Below are positions 6,748-14,500 of a stretch of DNA of 27,209 bases, piece by piece. The position numbers and the translations under genes were made by a program. This DNA is from Verrucomicrobiota bacterium. GTDB lineage: Bacteria; Verrucomicrobiota; Verrucomicrobiia; Limisphaerales; JAFMIX01. How positions within the stretch are numbered: the first letter of the stretch is position 1; each line of letters starts with the position of its first letter. The notes under the pieces are model-generated. The model worked only from the letters and a program-made list of their open reading frames with translations. It had not been told where the DNA came from and did no database searches. Location: NCBI GenBank assembly GCA_026397895.1, contig JAPLTZ010000012.1, positions 4,676-31,884 of the forward strand. Direction: 5' to 3'.

Positions 6748-8129
6748 GTTGAAATTCCTTTCGGGGCGGCCAGCGGCGTGAGTTGGGGACGAAAAAAGTG
6801 GTGGAGCAGGTTGCCGATGTTGAGCGCGAGCGGCACGAGGCCCAGGGCGAACAAAACGCATCCAGCCCGCACCCCGCGCTCGCTGGCGAGCGCGGTCGCG
6901 GCGCAGGTGGCGGCCAGTCCGCCGAGAAAAGTCCAGTATCCCAGCGCCTGCAGGCGCGGCGAATACATGTCCGCCAGCGCCGGCAACTGCGCCCGGCCGA
7001 CGTGCGGGCCGTAGGTGTGAAACCACACGAGGAACGGGATTATTTTGTAGAGCATGCCGATAATGGCGAGCGTGACCACGCCGGCGAAGCCGAGGAAGCC
7101 GTAAACATTTTCCAACTGGCCGGTGAATCCGTTGAGCGGCAACCCCGGCCACGCCAGCCCGACGGCCAGGACCGACAGCGGCGCGAGCAGGCCGATGGCG
7201 GTGAGAAAATAGCGGAGTCCCCAGTCGAGCGGGGCGCGTTTGCGGGCGCGGAGGATGGCGCGCATTTCCCGGCCGTAGACCGCGAGCGCGAGGACGACGG
7301 CGAGGGCGAAAAAGATTTTCCACGGGCTGCGCAGCAGGATGGTGACGAACGAGCCGAGCAGCCCGGCGTTCAGCAACGCCACCGAAGCGGCGGCGCGGCG
7401 CGGATTTTGGATTTCGCTCAGGGTGAACATCGGGATGACTGTGTAGTACACGCCGACGATGGGCAGGAAGCGGGAGACGTAACCGGCCACGGCGCGGAGG
7501 CCCGCGAGCAGCGCGCCGACCGCGCCGGCGGGCGGGAGGCGGTCGGCGGCTTCGTAGGAGCATTTGGCGGCGGCAATGGAAAGGCCGGCGAGCACGGCGC
7601 AGGAAATCCAGCCGAGCGCGGCGCTGACGGCGGTGGCGGTGACGTTCCATTTCGGCACGCGGCGCAAAGTTTGCACGAGGTTGTAGACGAACAGCGCCAC
7701 GCCGGCGACGAGCACGCAGCCGAAGTGGCCGACCTGTTGCAGATTCCAGACGCGGAACATCCAGACCATGCCGATGAAGCCGGTGACGTGGAGCGCGAAG
7801 TGCCAGCGGGCGAGGCGTTCGCTGTGCAGGCGGGTTTCCAGCGCGATGGGCACGAGCTGATACATCGCGCCCATGACGATGGAGCAGATCCAGCCGAGCA
7901 CGAACAGGTGCGTGAGCGCGATGACGGACTGGTTGTAGTGGTAGGTGGCAAGGAGCGCGGGCTGCGCCACAAGCCAGCCGGCGGCGAGGAACAGCGCGAG
8001 CAGGCCGGTGAGCATGAACATCAGCGGCAGCGCGACCGAGGGCGCGGTGGCGCCGAACGGCGGCGGCGCGGGCGCGATTCGTTTGGCGGGCGAATCAACG
8101 GCGGCGAATTTGGGTAAGGTGGCTTCCAT
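6744..8129 (-). CDS. Multi-span membrane protein resembling heme-copper oxidase subunit I / NnrS, lacking CuB histidines
   Basis: A 461-residue integral membrane protein with about 12 hydrophobic segments after a ~30-residue Pro/Ala-rich soluble N-terminus. Histidines that could ligate heme cluster near both ends: His74 (THLFVLGW), His110, His114 (WHFALHVTG), His135, then His371 and His376 (FHTYGPH), His443-His444 (NLLHHF). Between residues 136 and 370 there is no histidine at all, so the copper-B ligands of a true oxidase or NO reductase are absent. NnrS-like heme proteins, which protect against nitric oxide, are the nearest functional analogy; this assignment is tentative. It overlaps the preceding DUF2249 gene by 35 bases and the following DUF59 gene by 4. 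No subunit II or cytochrome c subunit accompanies it. Confidence 0.65.
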   Translation of the reverse strand: MEATLPKFAAVDSPAKRIAPAPPPFGATAPSVALPLMFMLTGLLALFLAAGWLVAQPALLATYHYNQSVIALTHLFVLGWICSIVMGAMYQLVPIALETRLHSERLARWHFALHVTGFIGMVWMFRVWNLQQVGHFGCVLVAGVALFVYNLVQTLRRVPKWNVTATAVSAALGWISCAVLAGLSIAAAKCSYEAADRLPPAGAVGALLAGLRAVAGYVSRFLPIVGVYYTVIPMFTLSEIQNPRRAAASVALLNAGLLGSFVTILLRSPWKIFFALAVVLALAVYGREMRAILRARKRAPLDWGLRYFLTAIGLLAPLSVLAVGLAWPGLPLNGFTGQLENVYGFLGFAGVVTLAIIGMLYKIIPFLVWFHTYGPHVGRAQLPALADMYSPRLQALGYWTFLGGLAATCAATALASERGVRAGCVLFALGLVPLALNIGNLLHHFFRPQLTPLAAPKGIST

Positions 8130-8319
8130 CGGGCTGGGGTTCGGTGCGGTAGTTGAAACCGCGCTGTTCGAGTTGCGGGTAGAGCAGCAGCGGCTGGCGG
8201 TCGGTGTGGGCGACGAGCGTGGCGTCCGGCGGCAGGGCGGTGACGGCTTCGAGGATGCGCATCATCGGCTGTGGCGGTTCGAGGCCGCGCGCGTCGAGGT
8301 TGATGGTTTGGGCGGACAT
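8095..8319 (-). CDS. DUF2249 domain protein, single-domain 74 aa
   Basis: A small cytosolic protein with the complete DUF2249 signature: INLDARGLEPPQPMMRILEAV, then LVAHTDRQPLLLYPQLEQRGFNY and a final strand GSHLTQIRRR. The LDARGLEPPQP opening mirrors the TusA-type sulfur carriers (LDxRGLxCPxP) but the TusA cysteine is replaced, so sulfur transfer by that residue is not expected. The start ATG 8319 is 2 bases after the cupin stop; an in-frame extension further upstream would overlap the cupin gene and is not family-like. Its 3' end overlaps the membrane-protein gene by 35 bases. Confidence 0.85.
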   Translation of the reverse strand: MSAQTINLDARGLEPPQPMMRILEAVTALPPDATLVAHTDRQPLLLYPQLEQRGFNYRTEPQPDGSHLTQIRRR

Positions 8320-8321
8320 GA

Positions 8322-8663
8322 TCACACGGGCTTGGAGAGCGTGAGCAGCATAGAGAATCGTTTCGTGGCGCGGACGGCGTGCGGCAGATGGGGCGGCATG
8401 TGGAGCAGGTCGCCGGTCTTCAGCGGGTGCGGCTGGCCGGCGAGGGAGAACTCGCATTCGCCGGAGAGAATCTGAATGAGCGCGTGCTGCGTGGAGGTGT
8501 GCTCGGTCAGTTCCTGGCCTTCGGCGAACCCGAAGAGGACGACGCGGGAATTCGGCGTGCGGAGCAGGGTGCGGCTCACGATGCCGTTGGGGGCGAACTG
8601 GGTTTCGGCGGCCAGCGACAGGATTTTCTGCGCGGCGGAATCAATCAGCGGTTTCTCACTCAT
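8322..8663 (-). CDS. Small cupin-domain protein
   Basis: A 113-residue single-domain cupin. The two cupin motifs are visible: ELTEHTSTQHALIQILSGE (His55, His60) and GDLLHMPPHLPHAV (His95), so a mononuclear metal site is plausible although the first motif is shorter than the textbook spacing. Such small cupins often sense or bind small ligands; no substrate can be assigned. It is the first gene of the DUF2249/heme-protein-like unit. A TTGAC-N4-GTCAA dyad is centred 41.5 bases upstream of the A of its ATG, and a TAAAGT hexamer at 8670-8675 sits where a -10 box would place transcription start on the ATG itself, so the message may be leaderless. Confidence 0.88.
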   Translation of the reverse strand: MSEKPLIDSAAQKILSLAAETQFAPNGIVSRTLLRTPNSRVVLFGFAEGQELTEHTSTQHALIQILSGECEFSLAGQPHPLKTGDLLHMPPHLPHAVRATKRFSMLLTLSKPV

Positions 8664-8669
8664 GTCCGC

Positions 8670-8675
8670 ACTTTA
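8670..8675 (-). promoter_or_regulatory. Predicted -10 element of the cupin operon
   Basis: On the - strand the hexamer reads TAAAGT (4 of 6 to TATAAT). If it occupies -12 to -7, the +1 falls on 8663, the A of the cupin ATG, and the dyad at 8693-8716 is centred at -41.5, the class II position of Crp/Fnr activators. Two independent spacings agree, but no expression data exist. Confidence 0.5.
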
Positions 8676-8692
8676 CCGGCCGGGCGCAAAAC

Positions 8693-8716
8693 CCGCCTTG
8701 ACGGAGGTCAAGGCGG
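8693..8716 (-). promoter_or_regulatory. Perfect FNR/DNR-type dyad TTGAC-N4-GTCAA with extended arms
   Basis: Core TTGAC (8698-8702), spacer GGAG, GTCAA (8707-8711), extended to perfect 10-base arms CCGCCTTGAC / GTCAAGGCGG. It lies between the Crp/Fnr regulator stop (8753) and the cupin ATG (8663). The core equals the nitric-oxide/anaerobic type box of FNR-DNR-NnrR regulators. The GC-rich arms could alternatively or additionally form a terminator hairpin for the regulator gene, though only a weak T-run (GTTTTG) follows on that strand. Confidence 0.65.
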
Positions 8717-8752
8717 ATTGGTTTTTCAGAGGGGCGGCGGGCGGGCGAATAT

Positions 8753-9472
8753 TTATTCGCCCAAGTTGCGGCGGAGCAGCGCGCTCAATTTTCCCGGCAC
8801 CAGCACGGTGACGGTCTTGCCTTTCACGGCGATCAGTTTTTGCGCGCGGAATTTCGCGAGCGTGCGGGAAAAAGTTTCACTGACCGTCCCCAGCTCCGCT
8901 GCGAGCACGCGCTTGGTCATCGTCAGCTCGATGCGCACCGGCCGGTCGCCGACCGGGTTGGGGCAGCGCTTCACCAGCCAGTTAGCGAGCCGGGTTTCCA
9001 CGTCCTTGAGGGTGAGGTCTTCGAGCTGGCCGACGAGCACGCGCAGGTGGCTGCTCATCGAGCCGAGCATGCGCAACGCGAGTTCCGGCTGCCGTTTCAG
9101 CAGCGCCAGAATCCCCTCCTTCTGCACCAGCAACACCTGCGAGGCCTCCTGCGCCCGCGCGTCGGCGGGGTAACCCTTGTCCGTGGCGAGCGCCGCCTCC
9201 GCGAACGATTCGCCCGCGCGGAAGACACAGAGAACCTGCTCCTTGCCGGCGGCGTTGACGCGATGGACGTTCACCGCGCCGAGCTGCACGATGTAAAATC
9301 CGCGCGCCGGGCCGCCTTCGTGGAAAAGATAATCGCCCTTCGCCAGCGGCTGCACCTGCGTGACCGCCGCGATCTTTTCCAGGTCTTCGCCCGGCAATCC
9401 GGTGAAAAGCTGACAAGTCCGCAGCGTATTGACGATGGCGACGGTCTTGAGTTGGTCGAGATTTGCGCTCAT
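8753..9472 (-). CDS. Crp/Fnr-family transcriptional regulator (DNR/NnrR-like)
   Basis: A 239-residue regulator with an N-terminal cyclic-nucleotide-binding-type beta-roll (about residues 20-140), a long dimerisation helix and a C-terminal winged helix (about 150-225). The recognition helix reads TVSETFSRTLAKF, with Glu199, Ser202 and Arg203 forming the ExxSR signature that in FNR (Glu209/Ser212/Arg213) contacts TTGA-type half-sites, unlike the ExxGR of CRP. The FNR N-terminal cysteine cluster is absent (cysteines only at 20, 82 and 170), so a 4Fe-4S oxygen sensor is unlikely, and a DNR-like heme/NO sensor or redox sensor is more plausible. It is the last gene of the moaD-led unit, 4 bases after a DUF2249 gene, and two matching dyads lie upstream of both units. 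Confidence 0.9.
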   Translation of the reverse strand: MSANLDQLKTVAIVNTLRTCQLFTGLPGEDLEKIAAVTQVQPLAKGDYLFHEGGPARGFYIVQLGAVNVHRVNAAGKEQVLCVFRAGESFAEAALATDKGYPADARAQEASQVLLVQKEGILALLKRQPELALRMLGSMSSHLRVLVGQLEDLTLKDVETRLANWLVKRCPNPVGDRPVRIELTMTKRVLAAELGTVSETFSRTLAKFRAQKLIAVKGKTVTVLVPGKLSALLRRNLGE

Positions 9473-9476
9473 GAAA

Positions 9477-9722
9477 TCACCGCCAGAAATAGACCAGCCA
9501 GTCGCTGCCCGCGCCGCGCTCCACTTTTGTCTCGAAGCCCTCGCCGCCCAGCTTCTCGATGAGCGGCGACGGCAGGAACGGCGCGACGGGGAGCAGGCCT
9601 TCGCCCGGCTTGAGCGCGTCCACCCGCGCGCGGATGGCGGGGAACGGCTCGCCGCCGCCCTTGATGATTTCCCGCACGTCGAAGCGTTTGAATTGCGTCA
9701 CCGGAGGCATCATAAAAATCAT
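9477..9722 (-). CDS. DUF2249 domain protein (third copy)
   Basis: An 81-residue single-domain DUF2249 protein: RFDVREIIKGGGEPFPAIRARVDALKPGE, then LLPVAPFLPSPLIEKLGGEGF and a terminal strand DWLVYFWR. The GGGEPFPAI variant and the VYFWR end mark a subtype different from the other two copies. ATG 9722 gives an ATGA overlap with the moaA stop; ATG 9713 or 9710 are alternatives, with GGCGG about 10 bases upstream. The next gene, the Crp/Fnr regulator, starts 4 bases downstream. Position between moaA and the regulator suggests a role in molybdoenzyme or metal-centre related metabolism; biochemical role unknown. Confidence 0.85.
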   Translation of the reverse strand: MIFMMPPVTQFKRFDVREIIKGGGEPFPAIRARVDALKPGEGLLPVAPFLPSPLIEKLGGEGFETKVERGAGSDWLVYFWR

Positions 9723-10693
9723 CCGCCGATCGCCGTCATCGGCCGGCAAGGTTGATACGCGCCGCGAAACTGGTGCTCCAGCGGCTTCTGCCGCAGCGCG
9801 GTCGCGAACAGCTCGCGCAACGCGTCGTCCGAATCGGTCGCGCGCAGCGCCGCCCGCAGGTCAATCTCGCCGTGGTCGCCGAGGCAGGGGCGGATTTTGC
9901 CGTCGGCGGTGAGCCGCATCTTGTTGCACGACTCGCAGAAATGCAGGTTCGTCAGCGCGCCGATGAAGCCCACGAGCGCGCCCGTGTGTTTCAGTTGAAA
10001 ATATTTCGCCGGCCCCCAGCCGAGCCGGCGGTCGGGCTGCGGAATCAGTTCATCGCGCTGCCGCAACAGTTCCATCGCCTCGCCGACCGGCAGGAAATTC
10101 TTTTCCGTCAGCACGTCCGTGCGGGTGAGCGGCATCAGCTCGATGAGCCGCAGCGGCACGCCGTGTTCGCTGGCGAACAGCACGAGCGGCCATAGCTCCG
10201 CCTCGTTCACGCCGCGCATGAGGACGCAGTTCAATTTCACACGCTCGAAGCCGGCGGCGACGGCGGCGCGGATGCCGGCGATGACCGTGTTCACGTCGCC
10301 GCCGGTGATGCGGCGGTAAAGTCCCGCGTCCAGCGCGTCGAGGCTGACGTTCACGGTGCGTAGCCCGGCGGCGCGCAACGGCGGCGCCAGCGCCGCGAGC
10401 CGCGTGCCGTTGGTCGAGAGGCCGAGACATTCCACGCCGGGGATTTCTGTCATCGCGCGGACGATTTCCGGCACGTCGTTGCGCACGAGCGGTTCGCCGC
10501 CGGTGAGCCGGAATTTGCGGAAGCCCAGCCCCGCCGCCACGCGCACGATGCGGATGATCTCCGCCGCCGTCAGGTGTTCGGGGCGGTTCTCCCAGCCTTT
10601 GTAGCCTTCCGGCATGCAGTAGAGGCAGCGCTCATTGCACCGGTCGGTGATCGAGATGCGCAGGTAATCAATATGGCGGCCAAAGGGGTCCAT
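9719..10693 (-). CDS. moaA: GTP 3',8-cyclase MoaA (molybdenum cofactor biosynthesis)
   Basis: A radical-SAM enzyme that converts GTP to 3',8-cyclo-7,8-dihydro-GTP, the first step of molybdopterin synthesis. The 324-residue product shows the radical-SAM CxxxCxxC cluster (Cys19, Cys23, Cys26 in DRCNERCLYC), the C-terminal second cluster CESC...C (Cys253, Cys256, Cys270) that binds GTP, and the conserved terminal Gly-Gly (AIGG) required for activity. The GGEPL motif (65-69) is present. It follows moaE by 4 bases. MoaC, the partner that makes cyclic pyranopterin from its product, is not in the window and must be encoded elsewhere. Confidence 0.97.
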   Translation of the reverse strand: MDPFGRHIDYLRISITDRCNERCLYCMPEGYKGWENRPEHLTAAEIIRIVRVAAGLGFRKFRLTGGEPLVRNDVPEIVRAMTEIPGVECLGLSTNGTRLAALAPPLRAAGLRTVNVSLDALDAGLYRRITGGDVNTVIAGIRAAVAAGFERVKLNCVLMRGVNEAELWPLVLFASEHGVPLRLIELMPLTRTDVLTEKNFLPVGEAMELLRQRDELIPQPDRRLGWGPAKYFQLKHTGALVGFIGALTNLHFCESCNKMRLTADGKIRPCLGDHGEIDLRAALRATDSDDALRELFATALRQKPLEHQFRGAYQPCRPMTAIGG

Positions 10694-10697
10694 AATT

Positions 10698-11114
10698 TCA
10701 AATCATTTTCAAATCCGCTTCGCTCAACGCGCGCCGTTTCCAGATCGGCACGTCCTGTTTCAGCCGATTCATGAATTCCGGCACCAACGCCAGCGCGGCG
10801 GCGCGATGCCGGGCGAGGGCGACGACGTGAACCGCCGCTTCGCCCACCGGCACGATGCCGGTGCGGTGCGTCACGCGGACGAACAGGCAGTCGTGCCGCT
10901 GCAAAATGTCCTCCAGAATCCGCCGCATCTCGCGTTCGGCCATCGGCGAGTAGGCCTCGTATTCAAGCGCGGCGATGGCGCGGCCGTTCTCCTCGCCGCG
11001 GACGTTGCCGGCGAACTCCACGCGTGCGCCCGCGACGGCGGCGAATTCCGCCGGGAGCTCGCGGCACAGGTCAATCGCCCGCGCCGTCAGTTCGATTTCG
11101 ATTTTTGCCTCCAT
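10698..11114 (-). CDS. moaE: Molybdopterin synthase catalytic subunit MoaE
   Basis: The large subunit of molybdopterin synthase, which transfers sulfur from MoaD thiocarboxylate to cyclic pyranopterin monophosphate. The 138-residue chain has the family blocks VEFAGNVRGEENGR, LEYEAYSPMAEREM, VTHRTGIVPVGEAAVHV and KQDVPIWKRR. His103-Arg104 and Lys119/Lys126 fall at the positions known to be important in E. coli MoaE. It lies 3 bases after moaD and 4 before moaA, forming a compact moaDEA unit in an order different from the E. coli moaABCDE operon. Confidence 0.95.
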   Translation of the reverse strand: MEAKIEIELTARAIDLCRELPAEFAAVAGARVEFAGNVRGEENGRAIAALEYEAYSPMAEREMRRILEDILQRHDCLFVRVTHRTGIVPVGEAAVHVVALARHRAAALALVPEFMNRLKQDVPIWKRRALSEADLKMI

Positions 11115-11117
11115 GGT

Positions 11118-11354
11118 TCAGCCGCCGGACACCGGCGGAATCAGCGCCACCTCGTCAGCATCGGAAAAATGGGCGCCGGGGTCAACGTATTCGCCGTTGC
11201 GCGCGAGCCGGACGCCGGGGCGGAATTTTCCCAGCGCGGGAAACTCGGCGATGAGTCTGTCCCACAGCCCGGCGGCGTCCACCGCGCCGAAATGCCGTTC
11301 TATTTCGGCGCAGCCGGTGGCGTCGCGGAGGTGGGCGAAGAATAGGATTTTCAT
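11118..11354 (-). CDS. moaD: Molybdopterin synthase sulfur carrier subunit MoaD
   Basis: A 78-residue ubiquitin-like sulfur carrier. It begins MKILFFAHLRDATGC and ends in the essential Gly-Gly (VALIPPVSGG), whose terminal carboxylate is adenylated and thiocarboxylated by MoeB-type enzymes. ATG 11354 is chosen because MKILFFAHLRD is the canonical MoaD opening; the frame continues upstream without family similarity. It is the first gene of the unit moaD-moaE-moaA-DUF2249-regulator. A near-perfect FNR/DNR box lies 63-76 bases upstream with a plausible -10 in between, suggesting regulation by the Crp/Fnr protein at the end of the same unit. Confidence 0.93.
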   Translation of the reverse strand: MKILFFAHLRDATGCAEIERHFGAVDAAGLWDRLIAEFPALGKFRPGVRLARNGEYVDPGAHFSDADEVALIPPVSGG

Positions 11355-11389
11355 TTTGTGTGCCGATGGCTGGCCGGTTTCATGGTGCG

Positions 11390-11395
11390 AGTATG
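11390..11395 (-). promoter_or_regulatory. Predicted -10 element of the moaD operon
   Basis: Reads CATACT on the - strand (4 of 6 to TATAAT). Start of transcription would fall near 11382-11383, about 28 bases before the moaD ATG, which centres the dyad at 11417-11430 near -41. No good -35 is visible, as expected of an activator-dependent class II promoter. Confidence 0.4.
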
Positions 11396-11416
11396 GCCTA
11401 GGTTTTGGCAATGACT

Positions 11417-11430
11417 TTGACTTAAGTTAA
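11417..11430 (-). promoter_or_regulatory. FNR/DNR-type box upstream of moaD
   Basis: On the - strand it reads TTAAC-TTAA-GTCAA, one mismatch from the perfect TTGAC-N4-GTCAA at 8698-8711. It lies in the divergent region between moaD and the hybrid kinase gene. Binding by the Crp/Fnr regulator encoded at 8753-9472 is predicted from its ExxSR recognition helix. Confidence 0.55.
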
Positions 11431-11554
11431 GCATTTTATGGGTAGTGAAAAAGCTTGAGCGGGAACGGTTGGCGGGCAAGAGTTGATTCGCAAGCCCGGC
11501 GGAACCGCGTGGTTGAGCGCGGCCTGCCGCTTCAAAATCATCCCGCCATCCGCC

Positions 11555-14500
11555 ATGACCAAGCATCTCAAAATTTCGCCGGCGAACGGGGCGTTGCTGG
11601 CGTTGTTTGCGGTGGCGGTGGGCGGCGCGGACTATTGGTTTTTCCGGCAGGAGCAGGCGGCGGCCCGCTGGGTTGAAGAAGAGGAGTTGGCGGGGTTCGC
11701 GATGTTGCTGGTGCTGCTGGTCATTGCGGGCATGAAACTCCTGGATCGGCGGCAACAATTGCAATCCATCCGGCGGGAACTGGCGCGGGAGCAGGAGCGG
11801 CGGGAAACAGCGGCCCGCTTTCGCGCCCTCACGGAACTGTCGCCGTCGGTGGTGTTCCGCACCAACGCCGCCGGCGATTGCGTTTATGTCAACGACCGCT
11901 GCCGGGAAATCGCCGGGCTTTCGCCGGAGGAAGCCAAGGGCAAAGGCTGGCTGAAAAACGTCCATCCCGACGACCGCCGGCGCGTCATCGCCGAATGGCT
12001 GGCGGCGGTGCAGACGGGCGCGCCGGTGCGGATGGAATACCGTTTCCTCCGGCCCGACGGGCAGACGCGCTGGGTGCTGGGACTGGCCGTGGCGGAAAAG
12101 GATGAGGCCGGGCAGATCACCGGCTACCTCGGCACAATCACCGACACCACCGGGCTGAAGCAGGCGGAGCGGCGGTTGAACCATGTCATCGAAGGCACGC
12201 ACGTCGGGACCTGGGAATGGGACGTGCCGACCGGCGCGGCGGTTTTCAACGAGCATTGGGCGGAGATGCTCGGCTACACGCTGGCGGAGTTGCAACCCGT
12301 GAGCATCCAGACCTGGGAAAGCCTGACGCACCCGGACGATTTACGGGCGTCCAACGAGCATCTCCAGCGGGTGTTCGCGCGCGAGCTGGACTATTACGAT
12401 TGCGAGTGCCGCATGAAGCATCGCGACGGCAGTTGGGTCTGGATTCAGGACCGGGGCAAGGTGGTCGAATGGTCGCCGGACGGAAAACCACTGCTCATGG
12501 CCGGCACGCACACCGACATCACCAAGCGCAAACTGGCGGAGGCGGAACTCGCGGCGGCCTACACCCAGACCAACCGCTTCCGCAAGGCGCTGGATCACGT
12601 TTCCACCTTCATCTACATGAAGGATCGCGGCGGCCGCTACGTCTACGCGAATCAGGCGACGCTGGAATTGTTCAAATGCTCGGCGGACGAACTGCGCGGC
12701 AGCGATGACTCCCGCTTTTTCCCGCCGGAAACCGCCGCCCGGTTGCGGGCGATTGACGCCCGCGTGCTGGAACACGGCGAATACACCGCCGAGGAAATCG
12801 AGGTCACGGAGACCGACGGCAGCCGGCGCGTTTATTGGGAAATCAAGGCGCCGCTTTACGACCCCGCCGAAAAGGGCCGCGTCTGGGGACTGTGCGGCAT
12901 TTCCACCGACATCACCGAACGCAAACTCCACGAACTGGAAATCGAGCGGCTGAACCGTCTCTATGCCGCGCTGAGCCAGATCAACCAATGCGTCGTCCGC
13001 GTCCAGTCGCGGGAGGAACTGTTCGCGGAAATCTGCCGCGTGCTCATCGAGTTTGGCCGGTTCACGATGGCGTGGGTCGGCTGGGTGAACCCCGAAACCA
13101 AAGCCGTGGATCTCATCGCCCAAAGCGGCGACACCTCCGGTTACCTCAAAGACCTGCACATTTACGCCGCCGACCGGCCCGGTGGCCGCGGCCCCACCGG
13201 CACCTGCATCCGCGAAGACCGCACCTACGTCTGCAATGATTTTTTCACCGATCCCCACACCGCGCCGTGGCACGCGGCGGCGGCGCGGGCGGGCTTCGCC
13301 GCCTCCATCGCGGTGCCGATCCGCAGCGGCGGCGCAGTATGCGGGGCGTTGACCGTCTACGGGCTGGAAAAAAACTTCTTCGGCCCGAAGGAAATCGCGC
13401 TCATGGAGGAGGCGGCCATGGACATCGGCTTCGCCTTGTCCCACCTGGACGAGGAGCAGCGGCGGCGGCAGGCGGAGGCGGAGCGGGAACAGTATTTCCG
13501 GTTTTTCATGACTTCCAGCGACCTGATGTGCATCGCCGATCCGCACGGCGCCTTTTTGAAGACCAATCCGGCCTTTTCCGAAACGCTCGGCTTTTCCGAG
13601 GGGGAATTGATTGCCAAGCCGTTCCTGGACTTCGTCCACCCCGACGACCGGCAGCCGACCCGCGATGAAATGGCCCGGCAACTGCGCATCGGTTTTTCGG
13701 CGAACTTTGAAAACCGTTATCTGTGCAAGGACGGCACAGTGCGCTGGCTCTCGTGGCGGGCGGTTTACAACCAGGAGGAAAAACTCACCTACGCCATCGC
13801 CCGCGACATCACCGCGCGGAAACAGACCGAGGAAGTCAACCAACGGCTCGCCACCGCCGTGGAGCAGGCGGCGGAAACCATCGTCATCGCCGACATCGAG
13901 GGCAACATCCTTTACGTCAACCCCGCCTTTGAAAAAAGCACCGGCTACTCCCGGCGGGAGGCGTTGGGGCGGAATCCGCGCCTGCTCAAGAGCGGCCGGC
14001 AGGATGCCGCCTTCTACCAAACCCTGTGGGATACGCTGGCCCACGGTGAAGTCTGGCACGGCCACTTCTCCAACCGCCGCAAGGACGGCACCATTTACGA
14101 GGAGGACGCCACCATTTCCCCCATCCACAACCCCGACGGCAAGATCATCAGCTATGTGGCCGTCAAACGTGACATCACCCGCGAACAGCAGTTGGAGCGG
14201 CAGGTCATCGAGGTGCAAAAGATGGAAGCCGTCGGGCAGCTCGCCGGCGGCGTGGCGCACGACTACAACAATATCCTGGCCGCCGGCATGATGCAGTTGG
14301 GCATCCTGCTCGCCGATCCAAATTTGACGCCCGAGTTGCGCCACGCGCTGGAAAATCTGAAAGCCGGCACCGACCGCGCCGCCAACCTGACGCGGCAACT
14401 GCTCATGTTCAGCCGGCGGCAGGCCATGCAGATCCGGCCCGTCGAATTGAATCACCTTTTGGAAGAGGAGATCAAGATGCTGCGCCGGCTGCTGGGCGAG

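Noticed and set aside
8693..8736. The 10-base dyad as a classical intrinsic terminator
   Set aside because: On the - strand, where the regulator gene ends, the stem is followed by only GTTTTGCG; the better T-run is on the other strand, where no gene reads in. A mixed role cannot be excluded.
11417..11445. TTGACT at 11417 as a -35 box for the kinase gene on the + strand
   Set aside because: No acceptable -10 lies 16-18 bases downstream; the sequence is better explained as half of the FNR-type dyad.
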